From contig NZ_QASA01000001.1 in NCBI RefSeq assembly GCF_003340495.1, positions 2,418,001 through 2,482,000 on the forward strand: DNA of 64,000 nucleotides, in the 5' to 3' direction. A program made the translations under genes and the position numbers. Source of the stretch: Adhaeribacter pallidiroseus. GTDB taxonomy: Bacteria; Bacteroidota; Bacteroidia; Cytophagales; Hymenobacteraceae. Below the pieces are notes generated by a model. That model did no database searches. It saw only the letters and a program-made list of their open reading frames with translations, and was not told the DNA's origin. Below, one piece after another: positions 7,682 to 18,208 of this stretch; position 1 is the stretch's first letter; each line of letters begins with the position of its first letter.

Positions 7682-9700
7682 TTAGAAATAACGGATTAAT
7701 AAAATTTCGGTGAACATAAAAACCAAACACAATATTAGGCAATATTTCCAAAGCGGCACACCTAAATTTTCGTTAGTTAACTCTCTTTGTAAGTTTAACG
7801 CATTAGAGGTATCTAATACGTGCACATTTTTTTGCCCGGCCACCGCGTTGCGCAGTTCCGGCACCGTGAATTGCTTTAAATCAGACTCCCGTTTATCAAA
7901 GTTAAAAGCTAAGGTAGCCATTACTTTACCCTGTTGCACCAAGTCGTAAAAGCCAGCCTGGTTAGCTTCGGCGGGAATGCCCAATACCAACTGATTTTTA
8001 CGGGCTTGTTGTTCCGGAATAAACGTAACGCTGTCTTTGCGAAGTTGCACGACTTGGTCGGCGGGTAAATCTTGCTTTAAAGGCACCGCGAAAATCCGGT
8101 TGTTTAACGAATAAGCCAAGGGTTGCTGTTGCCGCGAACTCAGCATGGCCATTTTGTACATAACGGGCACAAACAAACCATTATTTTGAAAGTCAGAAGA
8201 TTCTTCGGTAAGCGGCGAAGCAAACAAATAAATCTGGCCATTGCCTAACCGGAAGGAAGATAAAAAACTGCCGCCTTCTTTAAAGAATAAAATATCGCTG
8301 GCGGACCGGTTCCACCGCCAGGTTTTAGTAGCACTGGGCAATATGGTATTGCGGCTGGGTTCGCTGAAAATATTTTGAAAAAATGGATTGCGCGTGTCCG
8401 GGTAGGCTAATAAACTTTTACGATTTGGCTGATTCCCTCCGCTGGCGGGTACCGCTGATAGCTGCAGTTTACGCATAAAAGCCTGGTAAGAACCAACATT
8501 GGCCTTCGCCGCCGGAACCACAATTACGTTGCCTCCTTCCTGCACAAAAGTTCGCAGGTTGTCGGCCAAGGGAGCATCAATTTCTTCTAGGCTGTTTAAA
8601 ATAATTAAATCAGCTTGCCCGATTAGCTTATAGTTGATGTTGTTGTAGGAAGAGGCAGAATATTTAAAAATATTTTCGTTGGTAAATAACTTATCTCCCA
8701 TTAAACTTTGGCCATTTACCTCCAGAATTTTAATATTTTCGGAGGGTTTTAAATTAAAGTAGTAGGTATTATCAAAGGTAACAGGGTAATCTTCTATCAC
8801 CAGGCGGCAATTAGCGGTTTCGTTGGTGGTTAAGCGGTAATTTAAATTAAAAGGCACCGTTTTGTTAGCCGGCACATCTACACTTAAAGCCGATACCTGT
8901 TTGTTGCCGATGAAAAATTTAACCTGGCAATCCCTCGCTTCTTCGTTACCGGCATTCCGCAGTTTTACCTGCAACACATTGTTTTCATTTTGCCGCACAA
9001 AGGCATCTTCGCTATATACCGTATCAATAAAAACATTCCGGTGGTTCTGGCTTTGCACGGGCACCAGGTAATATTCATTAATTGAATCCGGAATAACCAA
9101 GTTGGCTGATTTTAAACTTGATTTTTGAAAATCCGAAATAATAAATCCTTTGTAAGGTTTCCGGTCTTCTTCCAGGTTAAACCAGGCAAAAACAGAGGCC
9201 AGGGAACGGTTGTTGGCCGATTCGTTGATGCTGTTTATTTGCTTTAAAAAATCGGACTTACTGTAATCAACGTACGAAAGTTTAGCGTGGGTGCCTAGCT
9301 GAAAAGAAGAATTAACATGAAACAACTGGGCAATCTGATTGGCTTGCTCCAGGGCGGTTTGCAATAAAGAATTTTCGGAATCCGTGGCTTCGTTCTGCAT
9401 ACTAAACGAATTATCGACGAATACTTTGGCCCGGTTAGTAGATAAGGCTGCCTGGTTGCCGGTAGAACGGTAGGGCTGGCTGAAAAGCAATACCAGAAAA
9501 ATAATAAACAATATGCGCGCAAGTAAAACGAGCCAACGTTTGAGTTGCCGGTGGCTGGCCGTCACGTTTTTTACTTCTTTAATAAAGTTTAAATTGGTAA
9601 ATACCACGCGCTTTGCCCTTCTTAACTCAATTAAATGAATAACAATGGGAATAGAGATGGCGGATAAAGCGAATAAAAAAGAAGGAAACAGAAAATTCAT
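7682..9700 (-). CDS. BatA-domain membrane protein (aerotolerance-type, VWA-like)
   Basis: 672-residue membrane protein, first gene of the operon running to 3160. Residues 1-78 form a BatA N-terminal domain: MNFLFPSFLFALSAISIPIVIHLI, then RRAKRVVFTNLNFIK, then a second membrane helix (about 58-76). The next part (about 88-210) resembles a von Willebrand factor A fold with VDNSFSM near 92, so it keeps the DxSxS-like start of a metal-ion-dependent adhesion site. A long periplasmic region follows, including a glutamine amidotransferase/ThuA-like beta-alpha section (about 330-400), and a final helix ending in LLIRYF anchors the C-terminus. Related proteins occur in Bacteroidota bat loci and stress responses; the exact role is unknown. 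No moxR or other bat genes are next to it here. Confidence 0.8.
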   Translation of the reverse strand: MNFLFPSFLFALSAISIPIVIHLIELRRAKRVVFTNLNFIKEVKNVTASHRQLKRWLVLLARILFIIFLVLLFSQPYRSTGNQAALSTNRAKVFVDNSFSMQNEATDSENSLLQTALEQANQIAQLFHVNSSFQLGTHAKLSYVDYSKSDFLKQINSINESANNRSLASVFAWFNLEEDRKPYKGFIISDFQKSSLKSANLVIPDSINEYYLVPVQSQNHRNVFIDTVYSEDAFVRQNENNVLQVKLRNAGNEEARDCQVKFFIGNKQVSALSVDVPANKTVPFNLNYRLTTNETANCRLVIEDYPVTFDNTYYFNLKPSENIKILEVNGQSLMGDKLFTNENIFKYSASSYNNINYKLIGQADLIILNSLEEIDAPLADNLRTFVQEGGNVIVVPAAKANVGSYQAFMRKLQLSAVPASGGNQPNRKSLLAYPDTRNPFFQNIFSEPSRNTILPSATKTWRWNRSASDILFFKEGGSFLSSFRLGNGQIYLFASPLTEESSDFQNNGLFVPVMYKMAMLSSRQQQPLAYSLNNRIFAVPLKQDLPADQVVQLRKDSVTFIPEQQARKNQLVLGIPAEANQAGFYDLVQQGKVMATLAFNFDKRESDLKQFTVPELRNAVAGQKNVHVLDTSNALNLQRELTNENLGVPLWKYCLILCLVFMFTEILLIRYF

Positions 9701-10090
9701 TGATCAAAATCTATTTCTGATGAAAAATCAAGTTACAAAAAACCCGGTAATAAGCGAAAGTTATATTTAAAATATAGGCCGGCCTACTAAACCAACGTGT
9801 GGTGTAATGCTTTAGATATAGTAAAAGCTGATCTAATTGATGGAAAGCCTTATTTTTAAAATTTTTACTTCACTTGCTTAGTTATAGCCTGTGGTAAACT
9901 TAATAGCAGTAAGTAGTATTAATTTTCTCGCTTCGAAGCCTTATCCTGTTTCATTAACGGATTTTAAAAAGAGTAGTTTGGCCCGTCTGTTTAGCCTTAA
10001 TAGTTACTGACTGCCCATTATTTAAATAAATAAAAAAGGGCTATTTTGGATAGCCCTTTTTTAAATTTTAAGTATTCTGCCAGAATAATT
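9701..10090. other. Intergenic stretch, 390 bases
   Basis: Separates the first gene of the BatA operon from the end of the first malectin/propeller gene. It is AT-rich. Apart from the terminator at 10032-10062 nothing was recognised; the promoter of the BatA operon should lie in the lower part but no clear TAnnTTTG box was found. Confidence 0.5.
10032..10062 (-). terminator. Rho-independent terminator after the first malectin/propeller gene
   Basis: Perfect 12-base stem (AAAAAAGGGCTA pairing with TAGCCCTTTTTT) with a 7-base loop, T-run on both strands, 29 bases past the stop of the minus-strand gene at 10091. Confidence 0.85.
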
Positions 10091-13000
10091 TTACTCCAGA
10101 ATTACCCGGGTTTGCTTTTGTCCGGAGGAACCGGTGGCTTTGATTATGTAGATACCTGGATTCATGTTTTTGCTTACCGGTATTTCAACGGAGTTACCTC
10201 CTTGTCCATCTACCTGAATGGTTTTTGCCTGGTACAGCTGCCCAAAAGTATCGTATAAGCTGAGCGTTACTGCTTCCTGGGCACCAAAGCCGGTTAAATC
10301 CACAAAAATCTTCGATCCAACCGGATTAGGATTCGGGTAAACGGTGAGTTTTGGCACCTTAACCCCAACTTTACTGGTTAAATCATCAACCACCTGCACC
10401 ACCGAATCCAATAAACCACCTACCGTTATCGAGTCGATTCCTTCGTACGTAATGCCCAATCCAACTAAATCAACTGCAACCGATTGACCTTTCTTATTTT
10501 TATTATTAACCGCTTCTAACTTGGCCCGTTTTATACCAATAGATTTCGGATAAAAAGCAACGTTGAAGGTTATAGAACTGTTTTTCCGAATCTTAATAGG
10601 TTTATTCGGATTTACATCCGGCTGATCTAAAATTTTAAATTCGTCGGCATTTTCCCCGGTTAACTCTAATTTTTTCAGCATCAGATTACCCCGACCGGTG
10701 TTAGATATAGTTACAGAATGACGGGTTACCCGCGATAAGTCAATCAGATCATCATCGCCATCATCATCGTCCTTATCTTTGTCTTTATCCTTATCCTTGT
10801 CTTTACCTTTATCCTTGTCTTTATCTTTGTCTTTGTCCTTATCTTTTTTAGCCGCGGAGGTTACAGCTACTCTTTGGGCGGAAGCAGGTATATTTGAAAC
10901 ACCCACTACCTCGGTAGCGGATATTCTTTCGGGATAGGCGGAGGCGTAACCATCCGCATCGGATAGGCTACTTACCCGTAACAAGGTAATTTGGGCGGTT
11001 CTATCGGGGATGTTGTTCCAGTTAAACTCTATTACGTATAAATTACCGGTTTGCGTGTCTTCCACAATATCCAGCGGATTGATAAAGCCCGACATACCCA
11101 CTAAGCCACTGGTACCTGCCCCAGTATAATCTTCGGTAATGTTGTACTGGCCATCGGTGCTACCTTTTACCACCGAACCCGGTTTCAAAACAATAATATC
11201 ACCACCCCCGCTGAAGCGGCACACCAGCAGCTTGCCCTTTAAAGCGCCGTTAAACGCATTACTCTTGTATTCTATCGCCCCGTTCGGCGAACGGTTTAAT
11301 TCAAAATTAAAGGCGGCTCCCCGATAATTAGGATCGGCCACAACCGAGCTGGCATATCGGGAATTATCTTTATACCCCCGGTTAGCCACGTATTCTCCGC
11401 GCAGTGGGTTCGGATGGCCGTAATAGCCGTTTTGTTTGATGCGGAACAACCAGTCGTTTTGCACCTGCACCCCACTGGTTGCCGGTACATACGGACCACT
11501 GTAACGACTGCCATCCGGCCGGCGCGTACCGGAAACCGAAGCAGGAGTATTCCCCCGGCGGCCGAACCGTTGGCCGGCGCATACAGCTGCCCGTTGCTGT
11601 GCCACACTAAATCATACGCGTTGCGTACGCCCGAAGCATAGATCGTCAGTGGGGAAGCGGATGAATACGGATTATAGCTCCCATCCGACATCTTCGCCGT
11701 ACTCGACGGAGCCGCATTGATGACGCTCTGGTTGGTAGTAGTGCGGGCATCCAATGTAGTGTTGCCGAGCTTAGCTAAATCCAGCTTCAGGACGGCGCCG
11801 GATAGTAAGCTTTCCGTCCGTTGCCACGAGCCGTCGTAAGCGCCCATGGAACTGTTACTCCCTTGCGAGATGTACAATTTCCCATCCGGACCAAATACCA
11901 GGCTGTTTACCAAGTGATCTTTCGCCGAACGTGGCAAGTTTGTTACTAGCAAACGTTCTGTAGTAAGGTTAGATCCCGTTAATTTTGAAATCTTACCATC
12001 AAAAGTAGGAGCATCCTCTAACTTGGAGGAGCAATGCGATACGTAAGCAATTAAGTTAGAAGCAGTAGAAGATGGGTCAAACACTAGCCCGATGGCGGAA
12101 CGTCCGCCGTATTTCTCCGATAAGGCTGTACTAATTACCGCCTGGTTGCCTAAAGTACCATTGCTATGATTAATGGTGAACCGTTCAATGGCGCCATCCA
12201 AGCGCAAAGCGTAAAACTTACCGTCGGGCCCAATGGCTAACGAAGTGTATTTCTTTTTTTGCGTACCCGGGATTGGAGCTTTCGTAAACTCTACCGCAAT
12301 GCGGTCTTGCGATTCCAGAGCGCCACCCGTGGTAAAAGTAGCGGTGTACGGTATAAAAGAAGCTTTACTGTAAGATTTTACACCATCCGTAATGACAAAC
12401 TTATACGTAGCATTGGGTTCTAACGCAAAAGTGGGTGAAAAGCTGATAGCATCGCCCCCGCCGGTACCCTGTACTACCCCTTGTATTTGTGTGGTACTGG
12501 AGCCTACTACTTTTAATAATTTTACCGTACTGCTGGTAATGGTACTGTTATCTACCCCACCTTTATAACCCGATACCGTGGGTACATACAAATTGTTGGC
12601 CGCAATGCTGGACGTATTTACGCTTACATTAGTAGTTTTATTGGCCGGGGTAGAAGAAATTACATAAGGCCTAGGAGCACTTACTTTAACCTGAATAGTT
12701 ACACTACCGGCGGTATAACCCGAAGCAGCCGCATTAACGGTAGCTTTATACGTACCTATGGGCAAACTTTGTGCAGCAGTATAGTTAAAGGTAACATTGG
12801 GTTCAGTACCGGTGTGGGTTTTATTAAAACTTAACCAATTACTGGCACCAGTACCGTAAACAGCAGAAAGCGTATATTGCACACTTTTGTTCGTGGAATT
12901 ACTAAGATCCAGCGAAAATGTTTTAGTAGTACTGGAACTGGTTTTTTCAACGCTTAATAATTGATCGTTGGCGGACCAATACGTGTAAGGACCCGAAGAG

Positions 13001-13656
13001 TAAGGCACAATCCGAACGGAATTGATTTTAGTATTCACGCCGCCATCGGCATCAATGGTCAGGTTGCCATCGGTTACGGTTACCCGAACAGTCGCACTTT
13101 TAAAACGGGTACTGGCCCCGGCGGCACCCGTAGGCACAAAATCCTTAATAGCCTGCGCGCCTTCTACGTTGATACTATGTTTTTCCGGGAAAGAATACAC
13201 TCCTGCATCTCCGGCCGAAACCACCACGTCGTAAATACCATTAATTACTTTGGCTTCCCAATAACCTTCGGCTTTGGTGCCATCAAAACTCCCTACAATA
13301 TCCTCGGCTTGCATGTGCATGAGCGTGGCCAGTAGTGGATCAGCGGGCATTTTCCGGTTGCGGCCGTTGCCGGGAGTGTTGCCCCCCACCGCTAAATTTA
13401 GTAAGCTGCCATCGGAGCGTTTCTTCCAGCCATAAGTACGATTACCACTTTGATAAGCACCGTTCCGTAAACCATAAGCCTGGCCATAATCGCGGTTCCA
13501 GCCAGATGGCGGCACTGATTTCGGATCCTGGAAATTAACTTTTAATAATTGAGAATAAGCTGGCAAAGTCATCATGAAAACGATAACCAAGAGAGCTAAT
13601 TTTTTGTAATAAAAAGAACCAATAGGGAAAAGATGATGCGTATATTTTTTCTTCAT
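10091..13656 (-). pseudogene. Secreted malectin/beta-propeller protein with T9SS tail, frameshifted copy
   Basis: Read from 13656, about 1188 residues once one frameshift is repaired. Order: signal peptide (about 1-35), malectin-like carbohydrate-binding domain with NFQDP and MHMQAEDIVGSFDGTKAEG (about 38-217), a BACON/Ig-like domain (about 220-330), an SbsA-type Ig-like domain starting at RPYVISSTPAN (about 330-450), a glucose/sorbosone-dehydrogenase-like propeller (about 455-870), an acidic Lys-Asp repeat, an ASPM/SPD-2/Hydin-like domain, and a Por secretion C-terminal sorting domain (LTVYPNPNPVG). At 11552-11556 the intact paralogue has CCCGCC where this copy has CCCCC; the total length (3566) is one short of a codon multiple. 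After the break the first frame runs on to 11296 and the second is open from 11605. Likely extracellular glycan binding. Sequencing error is a strong alternative to real decay. Confidence 0.85.
10769..10847 (-). repeat. Degenerate hexanucleotide tandem repeat coding for (Lys-Asp)n
   Basis: About 13 units of a 6-base pattern (GTCTTT/ATCCTT variants on the plus strand) code for alternating KD with one KG, followed by an acidic DDDDGDDD run. The paralogue has only KVKDKKDKEEEDD at this place, so the tract has expanded here. It links the propeller to the SPD-2/Hydin-like domain. Confidence 0.85.
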
Positions 13657-14287
13657 TTTGAGGAAAATTGATGGTATAACTTAAAGTGTGATATAAAAAA
13701 TTAATACTTCATCCAAAAAGGACTAAAAATTTAAAAAACAAAGCATCTTAGATGAAAAAATACTATGAAAAAGAGTGCATTTAAGGGAAAGAATAGTAGG
13801 GTGCTGATGGGAGAGGTTAAAAGTGAAATATCTTTTATAAAAGATTTTAAAAAATAAAAGACTTTATTTGAATTTTATCCACATTAATGCTATCTATAAT
13901 TAAAATAATACACTTATTAAGCTAGTCTTAACGGGTTTTAAACGTAATAAGTTCTTTTGGGTTCTAGTAAAACTTCCAGTATTAATACGGATTTTATATA
14001 CTAAGTAAAATGCAGTTAATTTAAATCGGCTTTACTAATATGAGTATCTGAAACTTTCGGATATGGTGATAAATACGGATTTTGCTTGTAGGCTTAATTA
14101 GATATTACTCCTTATTTAACCTTAAGATTGGTGAATAAGGAAAAATTTTAGGCTTTATTAAAGCGTAGCGGCTACATTGCTTTCTACCAGAACCACCAAA
14201 GTAGAAAATTTAAAATTTAAGTATAAAAAAAAGAACGGCTGGTGCCGTTCCTTTTTACATTCTTTGTTTTCTGTTCTAAATAGTCCT
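13657..14287. other. Intergenic stretch, 631 bases, between the two paralogues
   Basis: AT-rich spacer. It should carry the promoter of the 13656 gene, but no clear TAnnTTTG box was found. It contains the terminator at 14229-14256. No ORF or RNA gene was recognised. Confidence 0.5.
14229..14256 (-). terminator. Rho-independent terminator after the second malectin/propeller gene
   Basis: GAACGGC pairs with GCCGTTC around a 4-base TGGT loop, flanked by A-runs and T-runs; lies 31 bases past the minus-strand stop at 14288. Confidence 0.85.
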
Positions 14288-17200
14288 TTATTCCAATACT
14301 ACTTTAGTTTGCTTCTGTCCAGAAGAACTAGTGGCTTTAATAATGTAGATACCCGGTTTCATGTTTTTGCTTACCGGCATTTCGGCCGAGCTTACTCCCT
14401 GTTCGTCTACCCGTATAGTTTTAGCTTGGTATAACTGCCCGAAGGTGTCATATAAACTCAACGTTACGGCTTCTTTCGCGCCAAAATCAGTTAAATCCAC
14501 GTATATCTTAGATCCTACTTGGTTAGGATTGGGGTAAACACTTAACTTAGGTTCTTTAGCATTTACCTTTTGCGTTAGACTACGCGCAACATAAGCAGCA
14601 GAATCCAAAATAGCGTCCATGGCAGCAGAATCAATCCCCTCGTAGGTAATGCCCAAACCTATTAATTCCACGGAAACGGATTGATCCTGCTTCTTTTTAC
14701 TACTCACTGCTTCCAGTTTAGCACGTTTTAAACCTTTGGATGTTGGAAAAAAAGCCACGTTGAAGGTTACCGAGCTGTTTTTTCTGATTTTAACCGGCTT
14801 ATTTGGTTTTGCATCCGGCTGACCAAACAACTGAAATTCACCGGCATTTTCACCCACGATACCTAAGTTTTTTAATTTTAAATTGCCCCGGCCGGTGTTA
14901 GAAATGGTTACAGGATGTTTAGTCACTCGGGATAAATCTGGCAAATCATCTTCCTCCTCTTTATCTTTTTTGTCTTTTACTTTTTGCTGCAAAGCAAGAG
15001 ATTTTTGGGTATTACGCGTAGTGCTGGTATTGGTAACGCCTACAACTTCGGTTGCTGTAATTTTCTCCGGGAAAGCAGTGGCAAAACCTTCCTCATCCGA
15101 TATGCTGCTTACCCGTAATAAAGTAATCTGCGCTTTTCTATCCGGAATGTTGTTCCAGTTAAATTCAATCACGTACAGATTTCCGGTTTGCGTGTCTTCC
15201 ACTACATCCAACGGATTAATAAAACCCGACATACCCACTAAACCCGTAGTACCTGCTCCAGGGTAACCTACTTGAATATCGTAATCAGCGTCGCTGCTGC
15301 CGGGTGTTACAGATTTTGGCTCCAAAACAATTAAGTCGCCGCCCCCGCTAAACCGGCACACCAGCAGTTTGCCCTTTAAAGCGCCGTTAAAAGCATTACT
15401 CTTGTATTCAATCGCCCCGTTCGGCGAACGGTTTAACTCAAAATTAAAAGCGGCTCCCCGGTAGTTTATATCGGAACTAACATCGCTAGGGTATTTGGGG
15501 TTGTCGGTGAAGCCGCGATTAACCACGTACTCGCCCCGTAGCGGGTTCGGATGGCCGTAATAGCCGTTTTGTTTGATGCGGAACAACCAGTCGTTCTGCA
15601 CCTGCACCCCACTGGTTGCCGGTACATACGGACCACTGTAACGACTGCCATCTGGCCGGCGCGTACCGGAAACCGAAGCAGGAGTATTCCCGCCGGCGGC
15701 CGAACCGTTGGCCGGCGCATACAGCTGCCCGTTGCTGTGCCACACTAAATCATACGCGTTGCGTACGCCCGAAGCATAGATCGTCAGCGGGGAAGCGGAT
15801 GAATACGGATTATAGCTCCCATCCGACATCTTCGCCGTACTCGACGGAGCCGCATTGATGACGCTCTGGTTGGTAGTAGTGCGGGCATCTAAAGTAGTGT
15901 TGCCGAGCTTGGCCAGATCCAGCTTCAAGACGGCGCCGGATAGTAAACTTTCCGTCCGTTGCCACGAGCCGTCGTAAGCGCCCATGGAACTGTTACTCCC
16001 TTGCGAGATGTATAATTTTCCATCCGGACCAAATACCAGGCTGTTTACCAAGTGATCTTTCGCCGAACGTGGCAAGTTTGTTACTAATAACTGTTCCGTG
16101 CCCAAATTAGCCCCGGTTAATTTTGAAATTTTACCATCAAACTCCGGTGCGCCGGTTAACCCTGAGGAGCAATGCGATACATAAGCGATTAAGTTAGAAG
16201 CAGTAGAGGATGGGTCAAACACTAACCCAATGGCGGAGCGCCCGCCGTATTTATTTGGTAGAGTAGAAATGCTGGCCTGAAAAGTTAAGGTACCATCCGG
16301 GCGGTTAATGGTATAACGCTCCAGATTACCGTTCAGCAGCAACGCGTATAATTTACCATCAGGGCCAATCTTAAGCGACGAATATTTTTTATTTTGTGTG
16401 CTTACAATAGGAACTTTGGTAAATTCTACTGCAATAGGATCGGTTGGCTCAATGGCGGCACCCGTGGTAAAAGTAGCGGTGTACGGTATAAAAGAAGCTT
16501 TACTGAACGATTTTACGCCATCCGTAATGACAAACTTATACGTAGCATTGGGTTCTAACGCAAAAGTGGGTGAAAAACTGATAGCATCGCCCCCGCCGGT
16601 ACCTTGGACTACGCCTTGTATTTGCGTGGTGCTGGAGCCTACTACTTTTAATAATTTTACCGTACTGCTGGTAATGGTACTGTTATCTACGCCTCCTTGG
16701 TACCCGGCTACTTCAGGTACAAATAAATTATTAGCCGCTATGCTGGAGGTATTTACATTTACATTAGTAGCGCCATTGGCCGGGGTAGAAGAAATCACAT
16801 AAGGCCGGGGAGCCGTTACATTCATTTGAATGGTAACACTACCGGTGGTAAAACCAGAAGCAATGGCATTGATGGTAGCTTTATACGTACCTATCGGCAA
16901 ATTTTGCGCAGCCGCGTAATTAAAAGTAACATTCGGTTCCGCGCCCGTATGCGTGGTATTAAAGCTTAACCAACCACTGGCCCCAGCCCCATAAACCGCC
17001 GATACCGTGTATTGCAGATCGTTACGGTTGCTGGAGTTGCCTATATCCAGAGAGAAAGTTTTATTAGCGCTGGAGCTGCCTTTTTCTGTGGTAATTTGTA
17101 GTTCATTGGCGGACCAATACGTGTAAGCACCTGTGGAATAAGGTACAATTTTCACGGAATTTATTTTAGAATTTATACCGCCATCGGCATCAATGGTTAA

Positions 17201-18208
17201 GTTGCCATCCGAAACTGTTACCCGGACTGTGGCCGTTTTAAACCGGGTCAGGCTACCGGCGGCCCCCACCGGTATAAAATCTTTAATGGCCTGCGCATCT
17301 TCAACGTTTATACTGTGCTTTTCCGGGAAAGAATATACTCCCGCATCTCCTGCGGACACCGTAACATCGTAAATCCCGTTGCCCACTTTGGCTTCCCAAT
17401 ACCCTTCGGCCTTGGTGCCATCAAAATTACCGGCAATATCATCAGCTTGCATGTGCATGAGCGTGGCCAGCAAGGGATCAGCGGGCATGTTTCGGTTGCG
17501 GCCATTACCGGGAGTGTTGCCTCCCACCGATAAATTAAGTAAGCTGCCATCAATGCGTTTTTTCCAGCCGTAGGTTAAGTTACTGCCTTGGTAGGAACCG
17601 GTGCGCAAACCATACGGCTGCCCATAATCGCGCAACCAATTGGTAGGGGGTACGGTATTCGGATCCTGAAAATTTACCTGTAAGTTCTGCTGGCCATTAA
17701 CAAAGGTAAAAGAAATGGTTTTAGCAGTACCGGCGGTGCCGCCACCGCCGGAAGAAGAGTAAGGCGTAGCCTTTAGGGTATAAGCACCAGCCGCCGGTAT
17801 CCAGGGATGATAGTTACCGCCTACATCGCCGAATAAGGCGTAGGGCGCGCCGGTTTCGGTGATGCTTTTAGTTTGCTTGCCCGTTAAACTCATTACCACA
17901 CTGCCCACTACGGCCGGGCTGGTATTTACCCGGATATTTAAATTTTTAGTAGGTAAAGCATCGAGGTTAATAGTACTGCCGCTCGTAATAACTTGAATAT
18001 CAGTATCGCTATCGGCGTTTATTAAAGTAAAGCTGGCTATTGTTTCCCCGGCCAGGATAGAGGCATTTGGGTTTACTGCTTTTACTTTAGTTATTGCATT
18101 TGCCGGAAAACCAGGCATTAAAAAAAGCCAGCTGACTAGCAGAAAAATAAATTCTTTAAAAGGCACGGGGCATACAACCACATGTGGACGAGTACAGATG
18201 TTTTTCAT
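14288..18208 (-). CDS. Secreted malectin/beta-propeller protein with T9SS C-terminal sorting domain, intact paralogue
   Basis: 1306 residues, predicted to be exported by Sec and then by type IX secretion. Order: signal peptide (about 1-38); an extra beta domain with LINADSDTDIQVI and GGNYHPWIPAAG (about 40-165) that the other copy lacks; malectin-like domain (about 175-360, MHMQADDIAGNFDGTKAEG); BACON/Ig-like domain; SbsA-type Ig-like domain from RPYVISSTPAN; propeller with IGPDGKLYAL and FGPDGKLYISQG repeats (about 590-1030), including NPLRGEYVVNRG; SPD-2/Hydin-like domain; and a Por sorting domain (LSVYPNPNQVG to the end). The propeller resembles PQQ glucose/sorbosone dehydrogenases, but I see no evidence for catalysis. 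A glycan-binding surface protein is the best guess. The central part is nearly identical in DNA to the frameshifted copy; the ends are not. Confidence 0.9.
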   Translation of the reverse strand: MKNICTRPHVVVCPVPFKEFIFLLVSWLFLMPGFPANAITKVKAVNPNASILAGETIASFTLINADSDTDIQVITSGSTINLDALPTKNLNIRVNTSPAVVGSVVMSLTGKQTKSITETGAPYALFGDVGGNYHPWIPAAGAYTLKATPYSSSGGGGTAGTAKTISFTFVNGQQNLQVNFQDPNTVPPTNWLRDYGQPYGLRTGSYQGSNLTYGWKKRIDGSLLNLSVGGNTPGNGRNRNMPADPLLATLMHMQADDIAGNFDGTKAEGYWEAKVGNGIYDVTVSAGDAGVYSFPEKHSINVEDAQAIKDFIPVGAAGSLTRFKTATVRVTVSDGNLTIDADGGINSKINSVKIVPYSTGAYTYWSANELQITTEKGSSSANKTFSLDIGNSSNRNDLQYTVSAVYGAGASGWLSFNTTHTGAEPNVTFNYAAAQNLPIGTYKATINAIASGFTTGSVTIQMNVTAPRPYVISSTPANGATNVNVNTSSIAANNLFVPEVAGYQGGVDNSTITSSTVKLLKVVGSSTTQIQGVVQGTGGGDAISFSPTFALEPNATYKFVITDGVKSFSKASFIPYTATFTTGAAIEPTDPIAVEFTKVPIVSTQNKKYSSLKIGPDGKLYALLLNGNLERYTINRPDGTLTFQASISTLPNKYGGRSAIGLVFDPSSTASNLIAYVSHCSSGLTGAPEFDGKISKLTGANLGTEQLLVTNLPRSAKDHLVNSLVFGPDGKLYISQGSNSSMGAYDGSWQRTESLLSGAVLKLDLAKLGNTTLDARTTTNQSVINAAPSSTAKMSDGSYNPYSSASPLTIYASGVRNAYDLVWHSNGQLYAPANGSAAGGNTPASVSGTRRPDGSRYSGPYVPATSGVQVQNDWLFRIKQNGYYGHPNPLRGEYVVNRGFTDNPKYPSDVSSDINYRGAAFNFELNRSPNGAIEYKSNAFNGALKGKLLVCRFSGGGDLIVLEPKSVTPGSSDADYDIQVGYPGAGTTGLVGMSGFINPLDVVEDTQTGNLYVIEFNWNNIPDRKAQITLLRVSSISDEEGFATAFPEKITATEVVGVTNTSTTRNTQKSLALQQKVKDKKDKEEEDDLPDLSRVTKHPVTISNTGRGNLKLKNLGIVGENAGEFQLFGQPDAKPNKPVKIRKNSSVTFNVAFFPTSKGLKRAKLEAVSSKKKQDQSVSVELIGLGITYEGIDSAAMDAILDSAAYVARSLTQKVNAKEPKLSVYPNPNQVGSKIYVDLTDFGAKEAVTLSLYDTFGQLYQAKTIRVDEQGVSSAEMPVSKNMKPGIYIIKATSSSGQKQTKVVLE

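Noticed and set aside
15466-15858. Several overlapping readings on both strands inside the second paralogue
   Set aside because: They are alternate frames of the propeller core; the same readings occur at 11382-11641 because the DNA is nearly identical.
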